The notes beneath the pieces were generated by a model. The model saw only the letters and a list, made by a program, of their open reading frames with translations, had not been told where the DNA came from and did not search any database. From Thermincola carboxydiphila (GTDB lineage Bacteria; Bacillota; Thermincolia; Thermincolales; UBA2595): a stretch of DNA of 41,489 bases. Below, piece by piece: positions 7,319 to 15,426 of the stretch; within the stretch, counting starts at the first letter, position 1; each line of letters opens with the position of its first letter. The position numbers and the translations under genes were made by a program. Location of the stretch: positions 1 to 41,489 of the forward strand of contig JAENZJ010000028.1 in NCBI GenBank assembly GCA_016841325.1, given 5' to 3'.

Positions 7319-8161
7319 TTGAGAAAATGGCTGAAGGTATTAATCATATTGTTCACCGGGGCTGCTGTGGCAGGCATAACTTTTCTGGTTAACAGCGCCT
7401 ATATAGACAAGCACACCCGCCTTGTCAGTGTGGTAGTGGCTGCTGAAGATATTCCTCCACATAACAGAGTGAAAGGATACCATATGTCTGAGGCGGTCAT
7501 ATCCTCTGTTCCCGATGATGCCGTAACAGATCCGGCCATTCTCAGTGAACAGGAGTGGTATGCCGGCAGCCTGGGAATAGGCAAGGGTGACATTATAAGG
7601 AAGTCCAGAATAAACAACGTGGAAACCAACCCTTTTGGAAAAGCCCTGGCCCTGAAAGACAAAAAAGTCCTGGTGGGAGTAAAAACCGACCAGGTTATGT
7701 CAGCTGGCAGCAATATTAAACCGGGGGTCCTGGTTAATGCCCTTGTCTTTATCCCCTCCGACAACCGCAGCAGGCCTGAAAACACCGTCATCGGTCCGGA
7801 CCAGGACGGTCTTTTGTCGGGTCTGCTGGTCAGGGAAATCCAAAATGCCGATACAAATGCCCCCAGTGGCACAGGACGGGAGTCCCAGCCGGTAGTTGCC
7901 GTTATCGAAACCTCAATACCGGCCGCCCAGAAACTTGTCCTGTACCAGGAAATCGGTAAAGTCTACCTGGTTCCGGCAGGAGTTGCACCTGTCTCAGCAG
8001 GCACATCCGCATCTGCTGCCGGAAGCAGCCCACCCGTATCAGCACCGGGTCAACAGTCTTACGCTAATCCGGAAGTGCCGGCAACCCCTGAACCAACTGC
8101 AGTGTCAACCCCTGGATCGTCGGCAGCGGCATCTCAGGCAGTGCGGAAGCGCTCAAGGTGA
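7319..8161 (+). CDS. cpaB: CpaB/RcpC-like SAF-domain protein
   Basis: CpaB/RcpC proteins of Tad systems have an N-terminal membrane anchor and an SAF domain and act outside the membrane in pilus assembly. This 280-residue protein has an anchor (residues 7-27), then the SAF signature region (VVVAAEDIPPHNRVKGYHMSEAVISSVP..., about 36-105). A beta domain of about 100 residues follows (KVLVGVKTDQVMSAGSNIKPG). The Ser/Pro/Ala-rich linker (from about 225) ends in RKRSR. The start is TTG at 7319 after AGGAGG. Most Tad operons carry this gene near the front; here it is last. It converges on the HAD gene with only 24 bp between stops and no obvious terminator. Confidence 0.78.
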   Translation: MRKWLKVLIILFTGAAVAGITFLVNSAYIDKHTRLVSVVVAAEDIPPHNRVKGYHMSEAVISSVPDDAVTDPAILSEQEWYAGSLGIGKGDIIRKSRINNVETNPFGKALALKDKKVLVGVKTDQVMSAGSNIKPGVLVNALVFIPSDNRSRPENTVIGPDQDGLLSGLLVREIQNADTNAPSGTGRESQPVVAVIETSIPAAQKLVLYQEIGKVYLVPAGVAPVSAGTSASAAGSSPPVSAPGQQSYANPEVPATPEPTAVSTPGSSAAASQAVRKRSR

Positions 8162-8185
8162 CCTTTGAAATAATGCTGCTAAATC

Positions 8186-8989
8186 CTAATCTCCCAGCAC
8201 AAATCGCCTGATAACCTCAATCACTCCATGAAAAGACGGCTTTTCACAGATATAATCAGCATGCTCCCTGAGGGGATCAGGTGCATTGGAGACAGCCACA
8301 CCCAGACCTGCTGTCTGGAACATCTCCCGGTCATTCCAGCCGTCACCGATAGCGATAACTTCTTCAGTCACAATACCCATTCTGTGGCACAGTTCTTTAA
8401 GGGCTGCACCCTTAGTAGCCGCAGGGTTGTTAATATCAATAAAAAACGGCTTGGAATTAGCCATATAGACCTTATCACCAAAATGCTCTTTCAGGATGGC
8501 GGTTAAGCGGGAAATTTCACTCTCACAGTCCCGGATGACTACCATAATCGGGTCAGTGGTAATAGCATCCTGAAGAGGAACCTTCCTGATAAAATCTATT
8601 TTCAGGGCTTCAGAATACTTGCGGAACGCCTTTTCGGAAGCATCAGTATAAAAGGAATCCTGTACATTGATAAATCTCTGTGCCGTACCATTTTCCGTAA
8701 TATTCAGAGCCTCAATGGCTAAACCCCTGTCAAGGGTAACCTGTGATATCAGCTCGCCTGTAACCGGGTCTTTGACCACAGCTCCATTTGAGGCAATTAC
8801 GGGAAGGGTAACATTCAGTTCCCTGGCAAAGGGCAGTGCCGAGGGATATAGTCTCCCGGTAGCCACAGCCAGCTCAGTTCCCCTTGCCCTGGCAGCATTT
8901 ACTGCTGCCAGCAGCTCAGGCATTACCCGGTAGGTATCGTCAAGCAGGGTTCCGTCAAGGTCTGCTGCTATTAATCTGAATTTTGGCAT
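8186..8989 (-). CDS. Cof-type HAD-superfamily phosphatase
   Basis: This HAD hydrolase of the Cof/YidA subfamily has 267 residues. Motif I is DLDGTLL (nucleophile Asp near residue 10). The motif II Thr lies in AVATGR, a Lys lies in the cap-core boundary region, and motif IV is GDGWNDREMF near residue 215. The C2-type cap lies between motifs II and III. Such enzymes dephosphorylate sugar phosphates, flavin or nucleotide substrates; the substrate cannot be read here. The start is the ATG at 8989, which has GGGTG at better spacing than the TTG two codons upstream. It follows cbiC by 64 bp and may be the last gene of the cobalamin operon. Confidence 0.82.
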   Translation of the reverse strand: MPKFRLIAADLDGTLLDDTYRVMPELLAAVNAARARGTELAVATGRLYPSALPFARELNVTLPVIASNGAVVKDPVTGELISQVTLDRGLAIEALNITENGTAQRFINVQDSFYTDASEKAFRKYSEALKIDFIRKVPLQDAITTDPIMVVIRDCESEISRLTAILKEHFGDKVYMANSKPFFIDINNPAATKGAALKELCHRMGIVTEEVIAIGDGWNDREMFQTAGLGVAVSNAPDPLREHADYICEKPSFHGVIEVIRRFVLGD

Positions 8990-9053
8990 ATACAAATCAC
9001 CCTGGATTCATTATGATACAAACTCTAAACCTTCAGTTTAAATGTTCCGTCGT

Positions 9054-9674
9054 TCAGGCCAGTTTGAGCAGCGCATTCAGAGCAGCTACTGCAATCGTGC
9101 TGCCTCCTCTGGTCCCGGTGATGGTGATATAGGGTACCGGGGTTTCCTCAAGGACTTCTTTCGACTCCTTGGCGCCTACAAAGCCCACCGGGGTTCCTAT
9201 CACCAGGGCAGGCTCAAGTTCACCCCTCCGGATCATGTCACACAACTCAAAGAGCGCCGTTGGCGCGTTTCCAATGGCAATGATTCCACCCTCAAGCAAA
9301 GGCGCAGCCTTTGCCATGGCAATCATAGCCCTGGTTTTACCGGTCCTTTTGGCTTCAGCAGCTACTTCAGGGTCCTTAATCAGGCACATTGTCTCAATAC
9401 CGAACTGTTCCAGCTTAACCGGGCTGATGCCGGAACGCAGCATCTGGACATCGGTAAAAATCGGTTTTCCGTCCCTTATGGCCCGGAGACCGGAGGCAAC
9501 AGCATCAGGATGTATCTTTACCAGTTCGGCAATGGCCGGGTCTCCGGTAGTATGAACAATTCTCCTGATAATCTGCCTTTCTCCCTGGGGAAGCTCCCTG
9601 ATCCAGGGCAAACACTGTTCAATAATGTCCATACTGGTATCTTCAATAGCCCTGGGGTCTTTAATAAATTCCAC
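9054..9674 (-). CDS. cbiC: cobalt-precorrin-8 methylmutase (CbiC)
   Basis: CbiC moves the methyl group from C11 to C12 of cobalt-precorrin-8 to give cobyrinate, the last ring-forming step of the anaerobic cobalamin pathway. The 206-residue protein has the expected plan: the catalytic His region (RRIVHTTGDP), a central stretch (IFTDVQMLRSGI) and the Gly-rich end (PVGFVGAKESK, TGTRGGSTIAVAALNALL). The likely start is GTG at 9674, eight bases after GAGGAGG; a TTG 27 bp upstream lacks a site. It starts one base after the cbiX stop, so the two are probably coupled. The protein looks intact. Confidence 0.92.
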   Translation of the reverse strand: MEFIKDPRAIEDTSMDIIEQCLPWIRELPQGERQIIRRIVHTTGDPAIAELVKIHPDAVASGLRAIRDGKPIFTDVQMLRSGISPVKLEQFGIETMCLIKDPEVAAEAKRTGKTRAMIAMAKAAPLLEGGIIAIGNAPTALFELCDMIRRGELEPALVIGTPVGFVGAKESKEVLEETPVPYITITGTRGGSTIAVAALNALLKLA

Positions 9675-9675
9675 G

Positions 9676-10041
9676 CTAAGAAACCTCCTCAATTCTGTCA
9701 ATGACTATTTCCACGAGCCGGCGGTCTGTGCCCAGGTGATTGGCCAGGACGATCTCCAGCCCCGGATACTTTTCCTGTTCCCGGCTGAGGACTTTGGGAA
9801 TATCCTCCTGCATATGAACACCCTTATAAAGGAAAAACGGTACAATGATAATCCTGTCAGCCCCGGCGCTTACAGCCTGATGGATTGCCTCTGGCAGATC
9901 GGGTTTATTGAACTGGAGTGAGGCAATTTCCACAATTTCATAACCGGATTGTGATTTGACCATATCCCCATAGATTCTCAGCAATTCCAGGGCCTGTGGA
10001 GCCTTACTGCCATGTCCCAAAATAATAATACCTGTCTTCAT
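9676..10041 (-). CDS. cbiX: small sirohydrochlorin cobaltochelatase (CbiX-S)
   Basis: CbiX inserts cobalt into sirohydrochlorin early in anaerobic B12 synthesis. This is the short, single-domain form (121 residues). The two metal-binding His are in GHGSK (His10) and YKGVHMQEDI. There is no C-terminal His-rich or Fe-S extension. It lies between cbiJ and cbiC in the operon. A short CbiX acts as a homodimer, which is expected here because no second chelatase is in the window. The stop is TAG. The ATG start is 22 bp after the cbiJ stop. Confidence 0.9.
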   Translation of the reverse strand: MKTGIIILGHGSKAPQALELLRIYGDMVKSQSGYEIVEIASLQFNKPDLPEAIHQAVSAGADRIIIVPFFLYKGVHMQEDIPKVLSREQEKYPGLEIVLANHLGTDRRLVEIVIDRIEEVS

Positions 10042-10062
10042 TTTCTATCCTCCAACAAAATT

Positions 10063-10836
10063 TTAGTATCCGGAAAATTTCCGGGCGTTCTCCAGGATTA
10101 CTTCCACATTGTCAGTAACCGGAATAATCCCATAATCAGGACGGGCTACAATTATCACCGGTATTTTAAGGCCGAGGGCGGCGGATATTTTAGTGTCAGT
10201 ACCCCCGGTAATACCACTGTCCTTGGTTACCAGGACTTCAGCCCCATACTCCCTAAACATTGCCTGGTTCATTTCCAGGCTGAAGGGACCCTGGATTGCG
10301 ATAATATCCGCCGGGGGGATCTGCAATGCTGCACACTGCTGCAGGACTCCGGCATCAGGAAGGACCCTGGCCACAACCCGCTTGCGGCCTTCCCTGCCGA
10401 CCCGGATAAATGGCTCCAGGTTACGGCTCCCTATAGTCAGGAATACGGTATTTCCTTTGCTCACCGCAAGCTTCGCTGCTTCTTCATAACTGTTCACCCG
10501 AAAAACAGCCTCACCCTGGAACTCTTCCGTAACTGACGGCCTTTGGAACCTGATATACGGGATGTTTCTTTTTTGGGAAACTTCCCATGCGGTTTCAGTA
10601 ATCACACGGGCATAAGGGTGGGTTGCATCAACAATAAGCCTGATATTTTTTTGCCTGACAAGCCGGTCCAGGTCAGTGGCATTAAGTTTCCTGACAAGAA
10701 GTTCCACCGGCAGGTCCCGTGGCATTACTTCGGCGCCATAACCTGAGGTAACGGTAACCATCACCCTGAACCCTGCAGCAGCGAGGACCCCGGCTATCTT
10801 ACGCCCTTCCAGAGTGCCGCCAAGGACAAGAATCAT
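10063..10836 (-). CDS. cbiJ: cobalt-precorrin-6A reductase (CbiJ/CobK)
   Basis: This enzyme reduces the cobalt-precorrin-6A macrocycle with NAD(P)H. The protein has 257 residues and starts with the nucleotide-binding segment MILVLGGTLEGRKIA. Other family segments are VDATHPYA, FLTIGSRNL and VTKDSGITGGTDTK. The ATG at 10836 follows GGAGGGAT at good spacing. A longer in-frame start at 10872 would add 12 residues that come from a tandem duplication (MKYDPCSGGISS) and is unlikely to be used. The gene lies after cbiH and before cbiX. See the 29-bp repeat at its start. Confidence 0.92.
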   Translation of the reverse strand: MILVLGGTLEGRKIAGVLAAAGFRVMVTVTSGYGAEVMPRDLPVELLVRKLNATDLDRLVRQKNIRLIVDATHPYARVITETAWEVSQKRNIPYIRFQRPSVTEEFQGEAVFRVNSYEEAAKLAVSKGNTVFLTIGSRNLEPFIRVGREGRKRVVARVLPDAGVLQQCAALQIPPADIIAIQGPFSLEMNQAMFREYGAEVLVTKDSGITGGTDTKISAALGLKIPVIIVARPDYGIIPVTDNVEVILENARKFSGY

Positions 10837-10877
10837 ACTCGATATCCCTCCAGAACAAGGATCATACTTCATATCCC
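10820..10877 (-). repeat. 29-bp imperfect tandem duplication at the cbiH-cbiJ junction
   Basis: On the minus strand two copies start at 10877 (GGGATATGAAGTATGATC...) and 10848 (GGGATATCGAGTATGATT...). Of the first 23 bases, 20 match. Each copy holds the same overlapping stop/start, GTATGA. Copy 1 carries the true stop of cbiH; copy 2 carries the true start of cbiJ. The ATG in copy 1 opens a ten-codon cistron (MILVLEGYRV) whose stop overlaps the real cbiJ start. The simplest history is a tandem duplication of an ancestral ATGA overlap. Confidence 0.75.
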
Positions 10878-11689
10878 CTCGGAGTAATCATATAATTATC
10901 TGTATGATATGTCTGGCTGTTTCCTATCAGGACAACAGTAAACATATCGATAGGATGTTCCAGGAAGTGCTCCAGGTCAGTCCTGGTCACCACTTCACCG
11001 GAGCGCTTGGCATTTCGGACAATACCAACAGGTGTTGCCGGTGACCTGAACCTGAGGAATATCTCCCGGGCATACCTTATCTGTTCGGTCCTTTTTTTGC
11101 TCATGGGGTTATATAAAATGGTTACAAAATCACCCATGGCTGCTGCTTCCAGCCTTTTTTCAATCAACTCCCACGGTGTCAGCAGGTCACTCAGGCTAAT
11201 GACCGCAAAATCATGCATCAGGGCTGCCCCCAGTGAGGCAGCCGCAGCATTGGCACTGGTTATCCCCGGAACTATTTCAACTTCGATCCTGTCTGCCATT
11301 TCCTGTTTTTCCACCAGTTCCAGGGTGATGCCGGCCATCCCGTATATACCGGGGTCACCGCTGCTGACAATGGCGACATACCTTCCGGCAGCAGCCATTT
11401 CTATAGCCTGGAGACATCTCTCAACTTCACGGGTCATCCCTGAGGAGATTACCTCTTTCCCTTCAGTAAGGTCACCCAGTATCTCGAGATATGTCTTGTA
11501 CCCGATGATTACCTCTGCATCCTGAATCACCCTAAACGCCCTGAGGCTCATCTGCTCCCTGTCTCCGGGCCCTATTCCGACAACGGCCAGCTTCCCTCTG
11601 CTATTGCTATGGTCACTTTCCCGTATTTCTTTTTGGGCATCAGGATCACTGAAGCTTCCCCTGCTCCCAGTATCGCCGCCGGTTCGCAT
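10862..11689 (-). CDS. cbiH: cobalt-precorrin-3 C17-methyltransferase (CbiH/CobJ)
   Basis: This SAM-dependent enzyme methylates C17 and drives ring contraction. The 275-residue protein has the corrin methyltransferase signature GIGPGDREQMSLRA near residues 39-52, then the SAM loops (SSGDPGIYGMAG, VPGITSANAAAASLGA) and FVTILYNPMSKKR. The only supported start is the ATG at 11689 with GGTGGAG just upstream. It adds ~32 residues before the conserved core and overlaps the end of cbiG by 118 bp in another frame; no start codon lies nearer the core. The cbiG stop TAG falls inside the codons for the conserved GIG motif. Confidence 0.9.
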   Translation of the reverse strand: MRTGGDTGSRGSFSDPDAQKEIRESDHSNSRGKLAVVGIGPGDREQMSLRAFRVIQDAEVIIGYKTYLEILGDLTEGKEVISSGMTREVERCLQAIEMAAAGRYVAIVSSGDPGIYGMAGITLELVEKQEMADRIEVEIVPGITSANAAAASLGAALMHDFAVISLSDLLTPWELIEKRLEAAAMGDFVTILYNPMSKKRTEQIRYAREIFLRFRSPATPVGIVRNAKRSGEVVTRTDLEHFLEHPIDMFTVVLIGNSQTYHTDNYMITPRGYEV

Positions 11690-12663
11690 ACTCCACCAAC
11701 TCCTATCTTTTGATCTACAAATTCCGAAAAACTCAGTTCACTGCCACGAGTCCGGTGAACTTCCAGAAGTTCCTGTCTACCATAGAATTCTGTTGGCAGG
11801 TCCATTTCACCGGCTGCCTCCAGGAGTCCCTGTTCATCTTTTTTGATATCGATACTGGCCAGAGATTTCACTGAGGTCACAGCCCGTCCGGCCTCATCCA
11901 GGGCCTGCCCGATAGCTTGTTTCACCTCAGCCGCACTGACGCCCTTCCGGCATCCAATACCTATACTGATATTCTGTGGCCTCAGGAAGAGGGTCCCGGG
12001 CGGGAAGCTTGCAGCTGTCCGGTTGGTCACCAGCACCACCCGGTTCTCTTCCCTGCGTGCAGGTGAGTATTCCGCAAAATCCCTTACGGCAATGTTTTCC
12101 GATGGCTCTATATCTATAGCAAATTCTGTATATATCGTGACTTGCTGTTTATTTACAATTGATGAGTTAATTTTTTTAACCAATTCTAATGGTTCAGCAA
12201 CAAGACTGTTTTCAGCTGCCACCATTTCAATAGCCGGCAGTCCCTGGACATCTGTGGCTGTTGTAATCACAGGATTAGCGCCAAGCAGTCCGGCTATCTG
12301 CAGTGTCAGTGCATTGGCTCCTCCCAGGTGCCCCGAGAGGACACTGATCACGTTTTTACCCAGTTCATCCATCACCACTACTGCGGGGTCTGTCCTCTTA
12401 TCCCTGATGTGTGCTGCCGACAGGCGGACAACGATACCCAGGGCCATGATACAGACGATACCGTCATACCTTTCAAAAAGGTCCCTGAAAAGTTCCCTCA
12501 GCGGCTTCCGGTATGGCTGCCTCTTCCCGGTGATCCTCAACAGAGAGAACCTGCCGGGTACATACAGGACGGTCTCATATCTTCCTGTATCATCAAGCAG
12601 CCCGGCTGTTTTCCGGGCCAGTTCGGCACCGTCTCTGGTTACCGCAACTACAGCTATTTTCAA
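11572..12663 (-). CDS. cbiG: cobalt-precorrin-5A hydrolase (CbiG)
   Basis: CbiG opens the delta-lactone of cobalt-precorrin-5A and releases acetaldehyde. The 363-residue protein has the N-terminal and central region (YDGIVCIMALGIVVRLSAAHIRDKRTDPAVVVMDE, SGHLGGANALT) and the C-terminal domain (ISIGIGCRKGVSAAEV, SIDIKKDEQGL, GVGGVCEPAAILGAG). The start is TTG at 12663 after GGGAGGGAAAGAG; it overlaps the cbiF stop (TTGA). The last ~39 codons overlap cbiH. Length and motifs are normal for the family, so the overlap reflects a real long shared segment rather than a frameshift. Confidence 0.91.
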   Translation of the reverse strand: MKIAVVAVTRDGAELARKTAGLLDDTGRYETVLYVPGRFSLLRITGKRQPYRKPLRELFRDLFERYDGIVCIMALGIVVRLSAAHIRDKRTDPAVVVMDELGKNVISVLSGHLGGANALTLQIAGLLGANPVITTATDVQGLPAIEMVAAENSLVAEPLELVKKINSSIVNKQQVTIYTEFAIDIEPSENIAVRDFAEYSPARREENRVVLVTNRTAASFPPGTLFLRPQNISIGIGCRKGVSAAEVKQAIGQALDEAGRAVTSVKSLASIDIKKDEQGLLEAAGEMDLPTEFYGRQELLEVHRTRGSELSFSEFVDQKIGVGGVCEPAAILGAGEASVILMPKKKYGKVTIAIAEGSWPLSE

Positions 12664-13418
12664 CTCTTTCCCTCCCGGTATCCATGAGTAAATCCCGGGT
12701 CATAAAGTTTGGATTTTTCATACTGGCCGCGAAATACATTACTGACAACTATCATCGCTGTCTTGGAAATCCCTGCTTCCCTGACTTTAGCTGCGATATC
12801 GGCAAGAGTTCCCCTGACGATTTTCTCATCAGGCCATGAAGCCTTTTGAACCACGGCAATAGGAGTATCTTCGGCATACCCCTCCCGAAGCTGGGTTACA
12901 ACTTCATCAATGGCATGAACACTGAGGAAAATGCACATGGTGGCGCCATGCTTTGCCAGCTGGGCCAGTTTCTCCTTTTCAGGTACCGGGGTGCGCCCTT
13001 CCATCCGGGTTAAAATTACAGTCTGGGTTACATCTGGCAGGGTATATTCCTGCCTGAGGGCAGCCGCAGCAGCCAGGAAAGAACTCACTCCGGGAATAAC
13101 TTCAAATGATATACCCATCTCAGCCAGGGCATCCATCTGTTCCTGAATAGCCCCATAAATGGCCGGGTCACCGGTATGTACCCTGGCAGTCAGCTTCCCC
13201 TGGGCAGCCCCCCTCTGCATGACCTCAAGTACCTCTTCCAGGTCCATGGATGCGCTGTTGTATACTTCGGCCCCGTCCCTGGCATACCTAAGTATCTCGG
13301 GATTTACCAGGGAACCGGCATAGATTACAATGTCGGCTCTTTCAATAGCCCTGATTCCCTTTAATGTAATCAGTTCCGGGTCACCTGATCCGGCCCCGAT
13401 AAAATATACTTGTGTCAC
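12660..13418 (-). CDS. cbiF: cobalt-precorrin-4 C11-methyltransferase (CbiF/CobM)
   Basis: CbiF methylates C11 of cobalt-precorrin-4 using SAM. The 252-residue protein starts MTQVYFIGAGSGDPELITLKG, the classic corrin methyltransferase N-terminus. It has VHTGDPAIYGAIQEQ and VIPGVSSFLAAAAAL loops and the C-terminal TAMIVVSNVF. I chose the GTG at 13418, which forms a 4-base GTGA overlap with the cbiL stop; a GTG four codons upstream (13430) is also in frame. It is tightly coupled to both neighbours. Confidence 0.92.
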   Translation of the reverse strand: MTQVYFIGAGSGDPELITLKGIRAIERADIVIYAGSLVNPEILRYARDGAEVYNSASMDLEEVLEVMQRGAAQGKLTARVHTGDPAIYGAIQEQMDALAEMGISFEVIPGVSSFLAAAAALRQEYTLPDVTQTVILTRMEGRTPVPEKEKLAQLAKHGATMCIFLSVHAIDEVVTQLREGYAEDTPIAVVQKASWPDEKIVRGTLADIAAKVREAGISKTAMIVVSNVFRGQYEKSKLYDPGFTHGYREGKS

Positions 13419-14134
13419 AGGCCCTTCCACCCCGCCTTCCTGATAATCATAATTGACATATAATCTTTTTCCTTACCAATCATACTTTCAATATCTGTCG
13501 TATAGAACTGGTCCGGATACCCGGCCCGGCTGATATATACTGCTTTTCCCAGCAGCCCGGTCTCTTTTAACAGGCCGGCAACCTCATCATATAAACGGTT
13601 TATTTTCATCAGTACAACATTATCATAGTCTTCCAGGGCTTTCCTGATGGACTCAATACCATAAGCCGCCGGAATAACTGCCAGCTTTTCATGGGCCTCT
13701 GTAAGGGGTTCATTAATTATTGAAGAACATGCGGCAAAGGCCGTAATTCCCGGTATTGTTTCAACAGGGATGTCCTTATGGTACCGTTTGAAGCGTTCCA
13801 CTACATAGGCATAGGTACTGTAAAACATGGGATCACCGATAGTTATAAAGGCAACGTTTTTACCCTCCCGGGCCTTATCTGCCATCCGGGAAGCAGCCAG
13901 GTCCCAATGCTGTCTGAGGACTTCCCTGTCATGAGTCATCGGAAACAGGAGCTCGACAACCTCAAAATCCTTCTCAACGATGCTTTTGACAATTGACAGG
14001 GCCAGGCTGTCCTTTTCGGTTTTGGACTTGGGAATACAGAGGGTATCTGCCTCCTTAAGGACCCGGTAGGCCTTTAGGGTGAGGAGTTCAGGGTCTCCGG
14101 GGCCAACTCCGATACCATAAATTTTGCCAATCAT
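13415..14134 (-). CDS. cbiL: cobalt-precorrin-2 C20-methyltransferase (CbiL/CobI)
   Basis: CbiL adds the C20 methyl to cobalt-factor/precorrin-2. The 239-residue protein starts MIGKIYGIGVGPGDPELLTLKA and keeps the SAM loops (FITIGDPMFYSTYAYV, TIPGITAFAACSS). The ATG at 14134 is seven bases after AAAGGAG; an upstream in-frame start lacks a ribosome site. A 76-bp gap with short direct repeats separates it from cbiT, the widest gap between ring genes of the operon. The end overlaps cbiF. Confidence 0.92.
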   Translation of the reverse strand: MIGKIYGIGVGPGDPELLTLKAYRVLKEADTLCIPKSKTEKDSLALSIVKSIVEKDFEVVELLFPMTHDREVLRQHWDLAASRMADKAREGKNVAFITIGDPMFYSTYAYVVERFKRYHKDIPVETIPGITAFAACSSIINEPLTEAHEKLAVIPAAYGIESIRKALEDYDNVVLMKINRLYDEVAGLLKETGLLGKAVYISRAGYPDQFYTTDIESMIGKEKDYMSIMIIRKAGWKGL

Positions 14135-14165
14135 GTAATGACTCCTTTGCACTTGATTTTGGTCC

Positions 14166-14218
14166 AAATTCAGACTAAATTCGGATTAAGGTTCTTGATC
14201 CAAAGTCAGACTAAGGTT
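14166..14218 (-). repeat. three short imperfect direct repeats at the cbiT-cbiL gap
   Basis: Read on the plus strand, copies of an AAATTCAGACTAAGGTT-like unit lie at 14166-14178 (truncated by overlap), 14177-14193 and 14202-14218. The third copy includes the TAG stop of cbiT. The second and third copies match at 14 of 17 positions. They look like slippage or duplication debris within the operon, possibly affecting translation spacing between cbiT and cbiL. Confidence 0.5.
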
Positions 14219-14807
14219 TTTCCCCACTGATTATAAATACGGGGTTGTGGCTCTTAAACATATGTACTCTGCCAACATCAGCAGTCTTGGTTACACTGAC
14301 CTGGGTAATGTCAACACCGGTAAAGCCATATTCCTGCACTGTCTCAACAGCCTCAATAAAGGTTTCCAGGACCACAGCATTTATAACTATACGCCCGCCG
14401 CGGGCCAGTTTCGGGAAGACCCGCTCCATTATCTCCCGGAGGTTGCCTCCGCTTCCGCCGATGAAAACACGGTCAGGTGCCGGCAGGCCACTGAGGGCTT
14501 CCGGGGCAGTCCCCCGGACCACGGTTACATTATTTGTACCAAATAGTTCACTGTTTTTCTGAATAAGCTCCACAGCCTCAGCTTCCCGTTCAATGGCATA
14601 TACTTTTCCCTTAACCGAGGCCAGGGCTGCCTCTATGGAAATTGAGCCGGTACCGGCCCCAATGTCCCAGATCAGGCAGCTGTCATCCAGCCTTGCTTTG
14701 GCCAGGGTGACACACCTTACTTCGGATTTGGTCATTGGAACCTTACCTCTGAGAAACAATTCATCAGGTATCCCGCCGGTTTTATAATGCCATCTCCTGT
14801 CATTCAT
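14211..14807 (-). CDS. cbiT: cobalt-precorrin-6B C15-methyltransferase, decarboxylating (CbiT)
   Basis: CbiT methylates C15 and decarboxylates the C12 acetate side chain. The protein has 198 residues with a class I methyltransferase core: SAM motif I WDIGAGTGSISIEAAL near residues 47-62, acidic end of strand 2 YAIERE, and VFIGGSGGNL. The start of the family (GIPDELFLRGKVPMTKSEVR) is present. It overlaps the cbiE stop by 8 bp. Many aerobic organisms carry CbiE and CbiT fused as CobL; here they are separate, as usual for anaerobes. Confidence 0.92.
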   Translation of the reverse strand: MNDRRWHYKTGGIPDELFLRGKVPMTKSEVRCVTLAKARLDDSCLIWDIGAGTGSISIEAALASVKGKVYAIEREAEAVELIQKNSELFGTNNVTVVRGTAPEALSGLPAPDRVFIGGSGGNLREIMERVFPKLARGGRIVINAVVLETFIEAVETVQEYGFTGVDITQVSVTKTADVGRVHMFKSHNPVFIISGEKP

Positions 14808-15426
14808 CAGAGATCACCACAACACAACCGGAGGTTCCCACATCTCCGGGGACGTTTTCGACATGATACTCCCCAATACGTTCGTCAGCATAAGAGAGAT
14901 TCTCACACACATATATCTTTTTTCCCCTGATACCTTTATCTGAAAGCATCCCGGCAATAACCGCCGGGGTTCTGGCAGGATCAGTCAGGACAATCACCTT
15001 GGAATATTTGCCGGCCAGTTCTGCCAGCCCGTCTGTCTCCCGCCCATGGACACTGTAGAAAACAGCGTCGTGCCAGGAGATGCCCAGCCTGGCACAGGCA
15101 AGCTGTGCCGAACTGATTCCTGGTGAAACCATTAATTCAGATGCCTTAAAGTTTCGTTTCAGGTATTCCAGAATACCGTAAAAGGCCGGGTCCCCTGAGG
15201 CCAGGACAGCTACATTACTGTGGCGGGAACGCTCCCTGATATATTCTGTCATTTCCCCCAGGTTGTTTCTTACCGGGAAAAGCTCCTTACCGGTATCCTG
15301 ATATAATTCCAGCAGGCGTTTACCACCTACCAGGATATCAGCTTCACTGATCAGTCGGGAGGCTTCGGGTGTTATATAGTCCGGATGACCGGGGCCCACC
15401 CCGATAACCCTTATTAAATTGGCCAC
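14800..15426 (-). CDS. cbiE: cobalt-precorrin-7 C5-methyltransferase (CbiE)
   Basis: CbiE methylates C5 of cobalt-precorrin-7. The 208-residue protein starts MANLIRVIGVGPGHPDYITPEA and has the SAM loop VLASGDPAFYGILEYL and MVSPGISSAQLACARLGI. The start is GTG at 15426, eight bases after GGGAGGGAAATGAA, overlapping the end of cbiD by 13 bp. With CbiT it does the late C5/C15 methylations of the ring. Confidence 0.9.
   Translation of the reverse strand: MANLIRVIGVGPGHPDYITPEASRLISEADILVGGKRLLELYQDTGKELFPVRNNLGEMTEYIRERSRHSNVAVLASGDPAFYGILEYLKRNFKASELMVSPGISSAQLACARLGISWHDAVFYSVHGRETDGLAELAGKYSKVIVLTDPARTPAVIAGMLSDKGIRGKKIYVCENLSYADERIGEYHVENVPGDVGTSGCVVVISDE

Noticed and set aside
11843..12691. 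Plus-strand open frame antisense to cbiG
   Set aside because: Shadow of a GC-rich third-position pattern; no domain or ribosome site.
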